This document shows positions 7,747 through 15,077 of a stretch of 15,164 bases of DNA, in pieces. Position numbers and translations under genes: made by a program. Within the stretch, counting starts at the first letter, position 1; each line of letters begins with the position of its first letter. Under the pieces are notes generated by a model. It had not been told where the DNA came from, ran no database searches, and was given only the letters and a program-made list of their open reading frames with translations. Origin of the DNA: JAGQLF01 sp964635995. GTDB taxonomy: Bacteria; Patescibacteriota; Dojkabacteria; J137. The DNA lies in the NCBI GenBank assembly GCA_964635995.1, contig CAZWRA010000028.1, positions 1-15,164 on the forward strand, given 5' to 3'.

Positions 7747-7750
7747 AGAA

Positions 7751-8043
7751 ATATGCGTGCAAATATAATCTCAGTTATAGAAGTATTAATAATTTCTTGG
7801 AAAAAGGAAAATTTGGGGTATTAAAAAGGGTCTCCAACTGAAATACGCGCTATGTAGGCATTCAAAAAATAATTGGACTTGTAGACTTTGATGGTCATAC
7901 AAATTTGTTCATTTACGTTTTGAACTATACATGGGAATTACTTTCAGTAAGAGTCGCTCTTTGCTTTTGATAAGATCTTGCTACTAGATCTGACCTTAGG
8001 TCATATGATCGTTTACAATCTTATCATTTGATTTTTTTACTTC
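7751..8043. other. Gene-free stretch between the DUF559 unit and the secreted-protein gene
   Basis: No open frame with coding character was found on either strand in these roughly 290 bases. It contains GTATTAATAAT (7783-7793), repeated at 9423-9433 on the far side of the secreted-protein gene, a small AGAG/CTCT hairpin near 7951-7961, and a nested hairpin (7968-8026). No tRNA or known RNA family was recognised. Confidence 0.6.
7968..8038 (+). terminator. Nested hairpin followed by a T-tract
   Basis: TGATAAGAT (7968-7976) pairs perfectly with ATCTTATCA (8018-8026). Inside, GATC (7987-7990) can pair with GATC (8007-8010) around the palindrome TGACCTTAGGTCA (7991-8003). On the + strand this is followed by a T-rich tract with seven T at 8032-8038, just before the 3' end of the convergent secreted-protein gene. 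It could stop + strand transcription, or act as a 3' structure for the - strand message; the five-base gap before the T-run is not ideal. Confidence 0.4.
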
Positions 8044-9282
8044 CTATTTATTGATGATGATGTCCTCATACGCAGTATTATAACCACTTCGAGAGATAAC
8101 AACTTGTGTGTCTGATTCTGAAACGTTTATCGACCATACGTCGTCGTTATTACTTATAGGCATGAATTCACCAATGTAGATGATCTCTTCGCCAGTATTA
8201 TGATAAAAAGAACACAGATCAGTATATTCCAGGCTATAGAACACGAATCCAGTCGAGGCACCCATTGTGATTATACCTTCATATTCAAAGGTATGGATGA
8301 GATTACCATTATAAAACCACGAAATCAATTCACCATCGGTGAGCATGACTTCTGTAAGATAATCGACTTGAATAGCGCTGAACTGAGAAATGTTTCTTGA
8401 TTGCTCATAGCGTTCACGAACGTTATCCCATGTCCAGTTTGTAAATGTATCGTTACCTTCAAACCAAGCGACCTTGTCACCATTAAGGCGAATCTTACTA
8501 AGGTTTGTGTCAGCAAATAGACCAGTTCCAATGGTAAAGACATGTCCTGATGCAATGTGAACACCTGAAACAACTTCTCGATGGTCGTAACAAACCGCCC
8601 ATTCCTTGTTCATGGCGACATCGTCACAGTTGACACTCACGGTTTGTGCATCCCGGTAAGATGATGGCAGAAGCCCATCAACAAAGAGGGTAACACCGTA
8701 GAGCATCATCGCAATTTTTGAACCATCTACTGCAATTGCATTTGGTGTTGGCGGCGCTGGTGTGTAATCAACACGTGGACCAGGTATATACTCGTTATGT
8801 GTTGTGGCAGACTCGACATTGAACCAAATCTGAAAAGCATCTCTAGTATGACCTTCAGACACACCGTTTAACATCACGAAATGATACCACTTTTGACCTT
8901 CGACAGTAATCCAACTCAGATCAAAGTCAACAGGCATAAATTCACCTGATACCTCAACCGTCATTATGGGTTCTCCACCATTAGCAGGGTACACGTAGAT
9001 CAAGCTCGGTACAGATTCGCACAAAGATTTCCACGAAAAGATACGTGCCGACGAGAGTCCAGCGATGGTATAGCAATCGGGAAACTCATTGAGAAAATTT
9101 GATGCTCCAATTACCGAAGTAAATGGTAGCCCGTCTTGTTGCAGTGAATCAAACTCCGTAACAACAAAAGTCGGAACTTCCGGTTCGGGAACTTCTGGTG
9201 CTTCGTCCTGTGCATTCACAGAACACGAGATCGCGAGTTCGATCAGGAACAGAATTGCGATTGCGAAGATGTTAGTCTTCAT
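8044..9282 (-). CDS. Secreted protein of unknown function, possibly beta-propeller-like
   Basis: I do not recognise a family for this 412-residue protein. It begins with a clear Sec signal peptide: MKTN, a hydrophobic core IFAIAILFLIELAIS, then a probable cleavage after VNA (residue 24). A Cys at about residue 20 (AISC) makes a lipoprotein possible but the lipobox is poor. A Pro/Glu-rich linker (EAPEVPEPEVP) follows. The rest is rich in short beta-strand-like stretches with recurring patterns such as IAVDGSKIAMML, IRLNGDKVAWFE and MLTDGELISWFY, suggesting propeller-type or beta-sandwich repeats; this is inference. Seven or more Cys in the mature part would suit an exported protein. The gene is noticeably more GC-rich than its neighbours (30 of 60 bases at 8641-8700 and 33 of 60 at 9181-9240, against 21 of 60 at 10201-10260), and its codon use differs, indicating recent transfer. 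It ends in TAG. Confidence 0.75.
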   Translation of the reverse strand: MKTNIFAIAILFLIELAISCSVNAQDEAPEVPEPEVPTFVVTEFDSLQQDGLPFTSVIGASNFLNEFPDCYTIAGLSSARIFSWKSLCESVPSLIYVYPANGGEPIMTVEVSGEFMPVDFDLSWITVEGQKWYHFVMLNGVSEGHTRDAFQIWFNVESATTHNEYIPGPRVDYTPAPPTPNAIAVDGSKIAMMLYGVTLFVDGLLPSSYRDAQTVSVNCDDVAMNKEWAVCYDHREVVSGVHIASGHVFTIGTGLFADTNLSKIRLNGDKVAWFEGNDTFTNWTWDNVRERYEQSRNISQFSAIQVDYLTEVMLTDGELISWFYNGNLIHTFEYEGIITMGASTGFVFYSLEYTDLCSFYHNTGEEIIYIGEFMPISNNDDVWSINVSESDTQVVISRSGYNTAYEDIIINK

Positions 9283-9300
9283 TTTTGTTAAAGTAAAAAC

Positions 9301-9312
9301 TTTAACGTTAAA
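9301..9312. promoter_or_regulatory. 12-bp perfect palindrome upstream of the secreted-protein gene
   Basis: TTTAACGTTAAA reads the same on both strands and lies 18 bases before the ATG at 9282 of the minus-strand gene. Its position would suit an operator over the promoter or 5' leader. No regulator gene is nearby and no other copy was noticed, so the role is a guess. Confidence 0.3.
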
Positions 9313-9461
9313 ATGAATTTAAGTTAGTAAATAACTAATTCCTTAATATATTTACTATATATGCATTTTACACATATTTACTTATAATGTCAACGAATGC
9401 TGATGACAGAATAAATAGATAGGTATTAATAATAAGACTGTTTTAGAATGAAAAAAGTGAC

Positions 9462-9493
9462 AAAAAAGGACCCAAGTAACTAGGTACTTTTTT
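9462..9493. terminator. Bidirectional terminator-like hairpin upstream of xfp
   Basis: AAAAAAG (9462-9468) pairs with CTTTTTT (9487-9493), then after one mismatch ACC (9470-9472) pairs with GGT (9483-9485), leaving a ten-base loop. Both strands therefore show a hairpin ending in a T-run. It lies between the divergent secreted-protein and xfp genes and may insulate xfp from transcription coming out of the island. The pairing is AT-dominated and modest. Confidence 0.4.
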
Positions 9494-9510
9494 ATTTTCT
9501 TAATAAATCC

Positions 9511-9539
9511 TTGTAAACTATCTCCTTCCTCTTTAGAAT
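9511..9539 (+). promoter_or_regulatory. Candidate promoter of xfp
   Basis: TTGTAA (9511-9516), a 17-base spacer and TAGAAT (9534-9539) form a good vegetative-type promoter. The start would be near 9546, leaving an AT-rich leader of about 18 bases before the ATG at 9564 with no GGAGG. The string TTTAGAATG is also present 91 bases upstream (9442-9450). Confidence 0.5.
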
Positions 9540-9563
9540 GTGAATATATTAAAATAAACCTCC

Positions 9564-11930
9564 ATGGCTGATGAAAAAGTTTTAGACTGGTTTCGAAAAT
9601 ACCATAGAATAACTAACTACTTAGGAGCTGCAATGCTTTATTTAAAAGATAATTATTTTCTAGAAGAAGAACTAAAACCTGAACATATAAAGAGTAGAAT
9701 TCTAGGTCATTGGGGAACAGTTCCTGGACTTAATTTTATGTACACAGGACTTAACTATTTAATTAAGAAAACTAATCAAGAAATGATGTTTATTGCAGGT
9801 CCTGGACACGGAGCTCCTGCTGTTTTAGCGAATGTTTGGTTGGAGGGAACATTAGAAGAGTTTTATAACAATGTTCCTAGAAATAAGGATGGGTTTCAGA
9901 ATTTAATAAAGCTATTTAGCTGGCCAAAAGGTTTCCCTTCACATACTTATCCAGGTGTTCCAGGATCACTTCATGAAGGAGGAGAGCTAGGATATTCTCT
10001 AGGTACTGCTTACGGAACTGTTTTTGATAATCCGAGATTAATGACTGTTTGTGTTGTTGGAGATGGAGAAGCCGAGACAGGTCCACTAGCTGCCAGTTGG
10101 CATTCAAATAAATTTATTGATCCAATAAATACTGGAGTAGTTTTACCGATTCTTCATCTAAATGGTTATAGAATTTCAGGTCCAACAATTTTCGGAACAA
10201 TGAGCAATGAAGAAGTAATGAACTACTTTAAAGGACTTGGGTATGATCCTATTATGGTGAATCAATATGAAACTGATGATATTTATCGAGATTATATTGA
10301 TGCACTAGATAATGTATACAATAAAATCCAAATGGTTCGAAAGGAATGGCAGGAAACTGGAAAAAAACCTATTTGGCCAATGCTTGTTGTTAAAACAATG
10401 AAAGGATGGACAGGTCCAACTTTTGTAGAAGGTCGACAAATAAAAGATCACAATAATTCTCACGGAATTCCGCTTGAACATCCTAAAAAAGATGAGGCAG
10501 AGCTTAAAGCAATTCAAGAATGGTTAAGAAGTTATAGGGTTAATGAATTACTAAATGAGGACAAAACTCTAAAAAATGAGTTATTTGAATTTGTTCCTGA
10601 AGGTGATCTTAGAATGGGAAAGAATAAACATACTTTTGGAGGAGAGATAAGGAAGAACCTAAATCTTCCTGAATTAGAAAAATTAAGTATAAAAATAGAT
10701 TCACCAGGACATACGCAAGAAAGTTCAATGGAAGTTATGGGTAAATACTATGTAGAAATATTTAGGAATAATGAAAGAGAACAAAACTTTAGATTATTCT
10801 CTCCTGATGAATCAGAATCTAATAAGCTAGGAGAAATTTTCGATATAACTCAGAGAAAATATATTTGGCCAGTTAGAGATTGTGATAAATGTATCTCCCC
10901 TAATGGAAGAGTTATGGAATTACTTAGTGAGCATGTTCTTCAAGAATGGATGCAGGGTTATGTTCTATCTGGAAGACACGGAGTTTTAATTTCTTACGAG
11001 GCATTCTTAGGGATAATTACAACAATGATTGATCAATACATTAAATTCATTCGAACTAGTACAGAGATTAGTTGGAGAAAGCCTGTTTCTAGTTTGAACT
11101 ATGTAGCTACAAGTACGGGCTGGAGACAGGATCATAATGGATTCTCTCACCAAAACCCAACACTAATAAATACACTTTTAACAAAACAAGCAGACTTTGT
11201 TAGTATATATTTCCCTGCGGATTCGAATATTCTTTTAGCAACTTTAAATGATTGTCTAAAAGGAGTAGATAATGTAAATCTAATAGTATCTGGAAAGAGA
11301 GATCTGCCTCAATGGTTAACATTAGAGCAGGCAAAAGAACATGTTAAAAATGGTATAGGTAGATGGGATTTTGTCGGAAATATTGTTAATGATTCTAATA
11401 ATACTCCTGATGTAGTTCTTGCGTCGTGTGGCGATTATCAAACACAAGAAACTATTGCTGCAGCTCAAATACTTAAAGAGGATGTTCCAGAATTAATTTT
11501 CCAGTACGTTAATGTTAATGAAATAACAAGACTCGGATTAGGAGATGAACATAATCCACTAATGACCTCTGATGACTATGAAAAATACTTTACAAGTTCA
11601 AGGGATGTTATTTTTAACTTTCATGGCTATCCTGATGCAATAAAACAGCTAACTTGGGGAAGGAAAATTTCAGAGCAACTAGTGCTTCTTGGATATATTG
11701 AAAAAGGTACAACAACAACGCCTTTTGACATGCAGGTTGTTAACAAAGCAAGTAGATATCATGTAGCAATTCAAGCAATTTTATCTGCAGCTAGATTTAA
11801 TGATCAGGTAAGAATGAGGGAAGAAGAACTAATTAGAAAGTATACAGATATTCTTAAGAAACATGAAAGCTATATTGTTGAAAATGGTGATGATATGCCT
11901 GAAATTAAGGCGTTTAAGTTTCACTTTTAA
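9564..11930 (+). CDS. xfp: Xylulose-5-phosphate/fructose-6-phosphate phosphoketolase
   Basis: Thiamine-diphosphate enzyme that uses phosphate to split xylulose-5-P into acetyl-phosphate and glyceraldehyde-3-P, or fructose-6-P into acetyl-phosphate and erythrose-4-P. The 788-residue length is typical of the family. Visible marks are GPGHGAPA near 76, YPGVPGSLHEGGELGYSLG near 130-148, and the ThDP motif GDGEAETGP (166-174). The HLNGYRISGPT segment, EGRQIKDHNNSHGIP near 290, and in the second half SGRHGVLISYEAF and RQDHNGFSHQNP are also characteristic. Downstream of the oxidative and non-oxidative pentose genes it would let this cell turn pentose phosphates into acetyl-phosphate, and through acetate kinase (not seen here) into ATP. 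It has its own promoter, and its last 17 bases overlap the 3' end of the convergent NUDIX gene. Confidence 0.97.
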   Translation: MADEKVLDWFRKYHRITNYLGAAMLYLKDNYFLEEELKPEHIKSRILGHWGTVPGLNFMYTGLNYLIKKTNQEMMFIAGPGHGAPAVLANVWLEGTLEEFYNNVPRNKDGFQNLIKLFSWPKGFPSHTYPGVPGSLHEGGELGYSLGTAYGTVFDNPRLMTVCVVGDGEAETGPLAASWHSNKFIDPINTGVVLPILHLNGYRISGPTIFGTMSNEEVMNYFKGLGYDPIMVNQYETDDIYRDYIDALDNVYNKIQMVRKEWQETGKKPIWPMLVVKTMKGWTGPTFVEGRQIKDHNNSHGIPLEHPKKDEAELKAIQEWLRSYRVNELLNEDKTLKNELFEFVPEGDLRMGKNKHTFGGEIRKNLNLPELEKLSIKIDSPGHTQESSMEVMGKYYVEIFRNNEREQNFRLFSPDESESNKLGEIFDITQRKYIWPVRDCDKCISPNGRVMELLSEHVLQEWMQGYVLSGRHGVLISYEAFLGIITTMIDQYIKFIRTSTEISWRKPVSSLNYVATSTGWRQDHNGFSHQNPTLINTLLTKQADFVSIYFPADSNILLATLNDCLKGVDNVNLIVSGKRDLPQWLTLEQAKEHVKNGIGRWDFVGNIVNDSNNTPDVVLASCGDYQTQETIAAAQILKEDVPELIFQYVNVNEITRLGLGDEHNPLMTSDDYEKYFTSSRDVIFNFHGYPDAIKQLTWGRKISEQLVLLGYIEKGTTTTPFDMQVVNKASRYHVAIQAILSAARFNDQVRMREEELIRKYTDILKKHESYIVENGDDMPEIKAFKFHF

Positions 11931-12393
11931 TACAATTTCTTAGAAGTGCAATTGGTATACAAGAATTAGGGCTAATTGAGCCAGTTCTTAAGAAGTTTTC
12001 ATATAACTCTAAGCTCGTCCACTTATAACCTGAATGATTGTCAGATCCTGTTTCACTGTATGTATTAACAACAGGATTAACTTGTGCTGTCAACTCTGCA
12101 CAAAAAAAATGAACTTTACGTTCATATTTTTCTTCATTATATTTAAAACCATATTCGTAGGTATAATCTACTTTTGTGAATTGATCTGTCTGATAGACAA
12201 TTCCAGTCTCTTCAAATAGTTCTCTGGAAGCTTCCTTTCTAAGTACTTGATCGTTCATATATAATGCATTAGAATCTACCTTACCACCTGGAAATTCGAA
12301 TGAATTAGGATTTTTAGATTCTGAGCTTTTCTTTAACAATAGAAGCATTTTACCGAATATTACTATTGTTCGAACAGTATAATTTAAGTTCAT
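11914..12393 (-). CDS. NUDIX hydrolase
   Basis: Small (159 residues) NUDIX-fold pyrophosphohydrolase, likely acting on a nucleoside diphosphate derivative; the substrate cannot be read from sequence. The N-terminal strand TVRTIVIFGKMLLLLKK leads into FEFPGGKV (32-39), and the core of the Nudix box RELFEETGI (57-65) is intact, giving the metal-binding glutamates at 58, 61 and 62. The spacing between GGKV and REL is longer than the canonical GX5EX7REUXEEXGU pattern by about four residues and lacks its usual first Glu, so the loop has been expanded. It is convergent with xfp (17-base overlap) and divergent from the Rel gene, with only 13 bases between the two start codons. TATTAA (12400-12405 on this strand) is placed so that a leaderless start at 12393 is possible. 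Confidence 0.87.
   Translation of the reverse strand: MNLNYTVRTIVIFGKMLLLLKKSSESKNPNSFEFPGGKVDSNALYMNDQVLRKEASRELFEETGIVYQTDQFTKVDYTYEYGFKYNEEKYERKVHFFCAELTAQVNPVVNTYSETGSDNHSGYKWTSLELYENFLRTGSISPNSCIPIALLRNCIKSET
12378..12383 (+). promoter_or_regulatory. TATAAT box upstream of the Rel gene
   Basis: A perfect TATAAT lies 23 bases before the Rel ATG, inside the start of the opposite-strand NUDIX gene. A start near 12390 would leave a leader of about 17 bases. No convincing -35 at 16-18 bases upstream and no TG extension were found, so this is tentative. Confidence 0.3.
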
Positions 12394-12406
12394 TGTAATT
12401 TAATAC

Positions 12407-13876
12407 ATGAATGAGTTTATCACAGAAGAAGTACTTAGTATTAACGAATTATTAAGTATACTAGAAAACAATTCTATCGATTATGATTACGAGCTTGTTA
12501 AGAAAGCTTACGAATTTGCAGCTCAAAAACATAAGGGTCAGAAACGTATTTCTGGAGATGAATTTATAACCCATCTACTAACTGTTGCTGGTTACATCGG
12601 AAGATTAAAATTAGACACTGTTACTATATGCGCAGCCCTTCTACACGATGTAATAGAAAAAGCCACCTGTACTGTTGATGAATTGGATGATATTTTTGGT
12701 ACAGATATTGCATTTATAGTTGATGGTTTAAGTAAAATTAGAAACTATACAAAAAAATTTGATAAAGATGAAAAACAAGAAGAATTTACAAATTTAATCT
12801 TTAATTCTTCAGAAGATATAAGAATTGTTATTATAAGATTAGCTGAAAAACTTCATAATATAGTTAAAACAGACTCAGTAAATATTGATATTCAATTAAA
12901 TGCTGCTAGAAAAGCTTTATACATGTATGCTCCATTAGCAGAATATTTAGGGCTTGGAGTTATTCAAAGGCTTCTTGAGGATTACTCATTTAAGATTATT
13001 CATCCTGAAGAATTCAATGAGATTGAAAATGCAAAAATTGACTTTTTTAAGTCAAGACAGAATATAATTAATAAATTTGAAGAGGAGCTAACAGAGTTGC
13101 TTAAAGAGTATGGAATAATAAATTATGATTTACATTCTAGAGAAAAGGGTTCTTATAGTGCTTATAAAAAATTAAAAAATAAATATAAGTATCTTGAAAA
13201 AGGTATTAGTATTACAGAGGCTATAAATAAATATTTAAAGGACATTTATGCTGCTAGGATAATCGTTGAAGATGTAGAAAAATGTTATATAGTTCTTGGG
13301 CTGATTCAAACTAATTTTGATACACTTCAAGAAGAGTTTACTGATTATATTGCACATCCAAAGGATAATGGCTACAAATCTATTCATGTCCTTTTCAAGT
13401 TTGAAAATGTAATTTTAGAAGTACAAATTCGTACTTATGAAATGCATGAGTATTCTGAGTTCGGTCCTGCATCACATATTGCTTATAAATTACAAAAAGA
13501 AAATAGTTCTCTAACCTGGACAAAAGATCTTGTTGGTTGGAAGGATAAAAGTAAGCTAACAAAAGAAGATTTCCAGATAAAAGCATTTCAAAATAGTATA
13601 TTTTGCTTCACTCCTAAAGGGATGGTTATTTCCTTACCTAAAGATTCTTCTCCAATTGATTTCGCTTATAGAGTTCATACAGATATTGGGGATAGATATA
13701 AAGGAGCGCTAGTAAATGGAAAGATGGTAAGTATGGATTTCAAATTAAAAACTGGAGATATTGTTGAAATTATACTTAATAAACACGTCAATGCTTCAAG
13801 AGACTGGCTTAAACATGCTAAAAGTACATCCGTTAGGGCTAGAATTAGAAAAACACTTCGATCTAAAGATGATTAA
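12407..13876 (+). CDS. rel: RelA/SpoT-family (p)ppGpp enzyme, short form without ACT domain
   Basis: Makes, and in bifunctional members degrades, the stringent-response alarmone (p)ppGpp. The domains of this 489-residue protein are in order. An HD domain has His56, His80-Asp81 and Glu84. The synthetase domain has Arg245/Lys247 in REKGSYSAYKK, Asp279 in DIYAARII, DYIAHPKDNGYKSIH, and EVQIRT with Glu338. A TGS domain runs from about 398 (FCFTPKGMVISLP). The protein stops after DWLKHAKSTSVRARIRK, lacking the helical, zinc-finger and ACT regions of long Rel proteins. Two hydrolase positions differ from the family: the Asp after Glu84 is Lys85, and the metal-ligand Asp of the ADRLHN motif is Glu147 (AEKLHN). 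Synthetase residues look intact, so net synthesis may dominate. It starts 13 bases from the divergent NUDIX start and ends at a strong terminator. Confidence 0.93.
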   Translation: MNEFITEEVLSINELLSILENNSIDYDYELVKKAYEFAAQKHKGQKRISGDEFITHLLTVAGYIGRLKLDTVTICAALLHDVIEKATCTVDELDDIFGTDIAFIVDGLSKIRNYTKKFDKDEKQEEFTNLIFNSSEDIRIVIIRLAEKLHNIVKTDSVNIDIQLNAARKALYMYAPLAEYLGLGVIQRLLEDYSFKIIHPEEFNEIENAKIDFFKSRQNIINKFEEELTELLKEYGIINYDLHSREKGSYSAYKKLKNKYKYLEKGISITEAINKYLKDIYAARIIVEDVEKCYIVLGLIQTNFDTLQEEFTDYIAHPKDNGYKSIHVLFKFENVILEVQIRTYEMHEYSEFGPASHIAYKLQKENSSLTWTKDLVGWKDKSKLTKEDFQIKAFQNSIFCFTPKGMVISLPKDSSPIDFAYRVHTDIGDRYKGALVNGKMVSMDFKLKTGDIVEIILNKHVNASRDWLKHAKSTSVRARIRKTLRSKDD

Positions 13877-13878
13877 AA

Positions 13879-13898
13879 GGAGGAGTTTAAACTCCTCC
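13879..13898. terminator. Bidirectional intrinsic terminator between rel and the bactofilin-like gene
   Basis: GGAGGAGTTTAAACTCCTCC is a perfect 20-base palindrome two bases after the rel stop. On the minus strand it is followed directly by TTTTAATC, and on the plus strand by an AT-rich stretch with TTTTTT at 13909-13914. It lies between the convergent 3' ends of rel and the gene ending at 13906 and most likely serves both. Confidence 0.85.
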
Positions 13899-13905
13899 AT
13901 AAAAA

Positions 13906-15048
13906 TTATTTTTTAACTTCTTTTTTCTCTTTAACAACCTTTTCCTTTTTATAAAGAGAATTGTATTTATTCATAACAATTGCGCCTAGTCCCCATAGAG
14001 CAATAAACATTGTTAGAATTCCAACAAAACCACCTATAAAAGGTATGAATGTAAGGATTCCAAGTAAAACATCTACGACTAAAACTCCAGTTACTAATAC
14101 CCATAGTCTTCCAGTATTTTCTTTTCCAAATTTTGAAAGAATCATTCTTCCAACTTCATATCTTACATAAACAGCTCCGAACATATATGCTAATACCGCT
14201 AATACTACCAAAAGCAGTAAAAGTCTAATTCCAATAACTGAAATTGCAAGAAGAATTGCTGCGAAGAAAGCACCAATTAAAGTTAAGCATCCGACTCCTA
14301 CAGATTGCCATGGAGACTCTTTCATTGTTCTTAAGGTCTTTTCTGTAAAAACTGGGAATACTCTTAAAACAAAATATCCAGAAATGATTGTTCCGATTAA
14401 CATTAAGATTGCCCAAATAATTGCGAAGAAAGTAACACCTACAGCTAATCCTGTGAGAGCAGAGGATAGAGTTCCTTCAAAAAACGGCATATCCATTGAT
14501 TCTGCTGCTTCAATTGCTGTAGGATTATCAGTTGCTCTTTCATTTACATCCCAACCATCAGTTTCTAGTTCTCCTAAAATATTTGAAATTTGTAAGATAG
14601 AAACTTGTCCAGCCGTAACTAAAACATCTCCTTCAATTGTATTTGAATTAATAAAGATCGCACCTCCAAATGCTCGAATGTCACCACTAACATCTCCATT
14701 TAGAATTAAAGTCCCTCAAGCAAAAAGTATGTCTCCATCAACATTCCCGTTAATCTCGACAGCAGCGCCTGCAAAGATTACATTATCTAAAACATTGCCG
14801 TTAATTACGAGTTCTCCTCCTCCAAAAACAACATCGTTGTTTATGTTATTTTCTATAACTTCATTTTCTCCTGTTATATAAATTGAGCCACTATTTGTAA
14901 CTTTAGCTTTCTCGTATTCCGAAACATCGACTTCTTCTGTACTTATAGGTACTGCTTCTTCATTTGTTCCTTGAGCGCCTACACTTACTGGAAATAGTAA
15001 AGTTAGTAAAAGGAATATGAAGAACGTAAAAATATTTTTACGGATCAT
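13906..15048 (-). CDS. Membrane-anchored bactofilin-like repeat protein with one in-frame TGA
   Basis: A 380-codon gene. Its N-terminus is a signal peptide (MIRKN, hydrophobic FTFFIFLLLTLLFPVSVGA, cleavage before QG). A beta-helical repeat region of the polymer-forming (bactofilin-like) type follows: VFGGGELVINGNV, IFAGAAVEINGNV, LFA-x-GTLILNGDV and AFGGAIFINSN. The C-terminal half has about four or five membrane segments (from SSALTGLAVGV onward) and a Lys-rich tail. Similar exported-repeat plus membrane proteins occur in many bacteria; the exact role is unknown, with envelope organisation or scaffolding an inference. A TGA at 14716-14718 sits at x, where the neighbouring repeats have Gly. 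Without read-through the gene would fall into a 110-residue secreted piece and an orphan membrane piece (earliest ATG 14496). The ATG at 15048 is chosen because the upstream ATG at 15078 lies inside the predicted -10 box. Confidence 0.8.
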
Positions 15049-15077
15049 AAAAATAAGAATAACATGTATATTATTCA

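Larger units (their letters stand above)
7271..7750 (-). mobile_element. Putative DUF559 unit bracketed by inverted hairpin repeats
   Basis: The DUF559 gene lies between two related GC-rich repeats in inverted orientation. Left copy 7271-7308 and right copy 7710-7750 share CTAGCAGG at their hairpin tip and GGTAGAAT at their inner end. Each forms a perfect 8-bp hairpin. The unit is about 480 bases, inserted right after pgi. No transposase is present, and direct repeats from target duplication were not recognised at its outer edges, so mobility is inferred. Confidence 0.5.

Noticed and set aside
7667..7762. ATG at 7762 as start of the DUF559 protein
   Set aside because: The added 32 residues are translation of the terminal hairpin repeat and flanking sequence, not of the nuclease domain.
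9089..9316. + strand frame over the start of the secreted-protein gene
   Set aside because: Ser/Thr-rich antisense translation of the signal-peptide and linker region; the minus-strand frame has a signal peptide and is far longer.
14716..14718. TGA read as tryptophan (code 4) or selenocysteine
   Set aside because: Aligned internal repeats have Gly at this position, not Trp or Cys; the following sequence shows no clear SECIS-type hairpin by eye.
14384..14881. Long open frame on the + strand opposite the bactofilin-like gene
   Set aside because: It is antisense to a gene with a signal peptide, repeats and membrane segments. Its Ser/Pro/Ile-rich translation is the mirror of that frame and shows no family motif.
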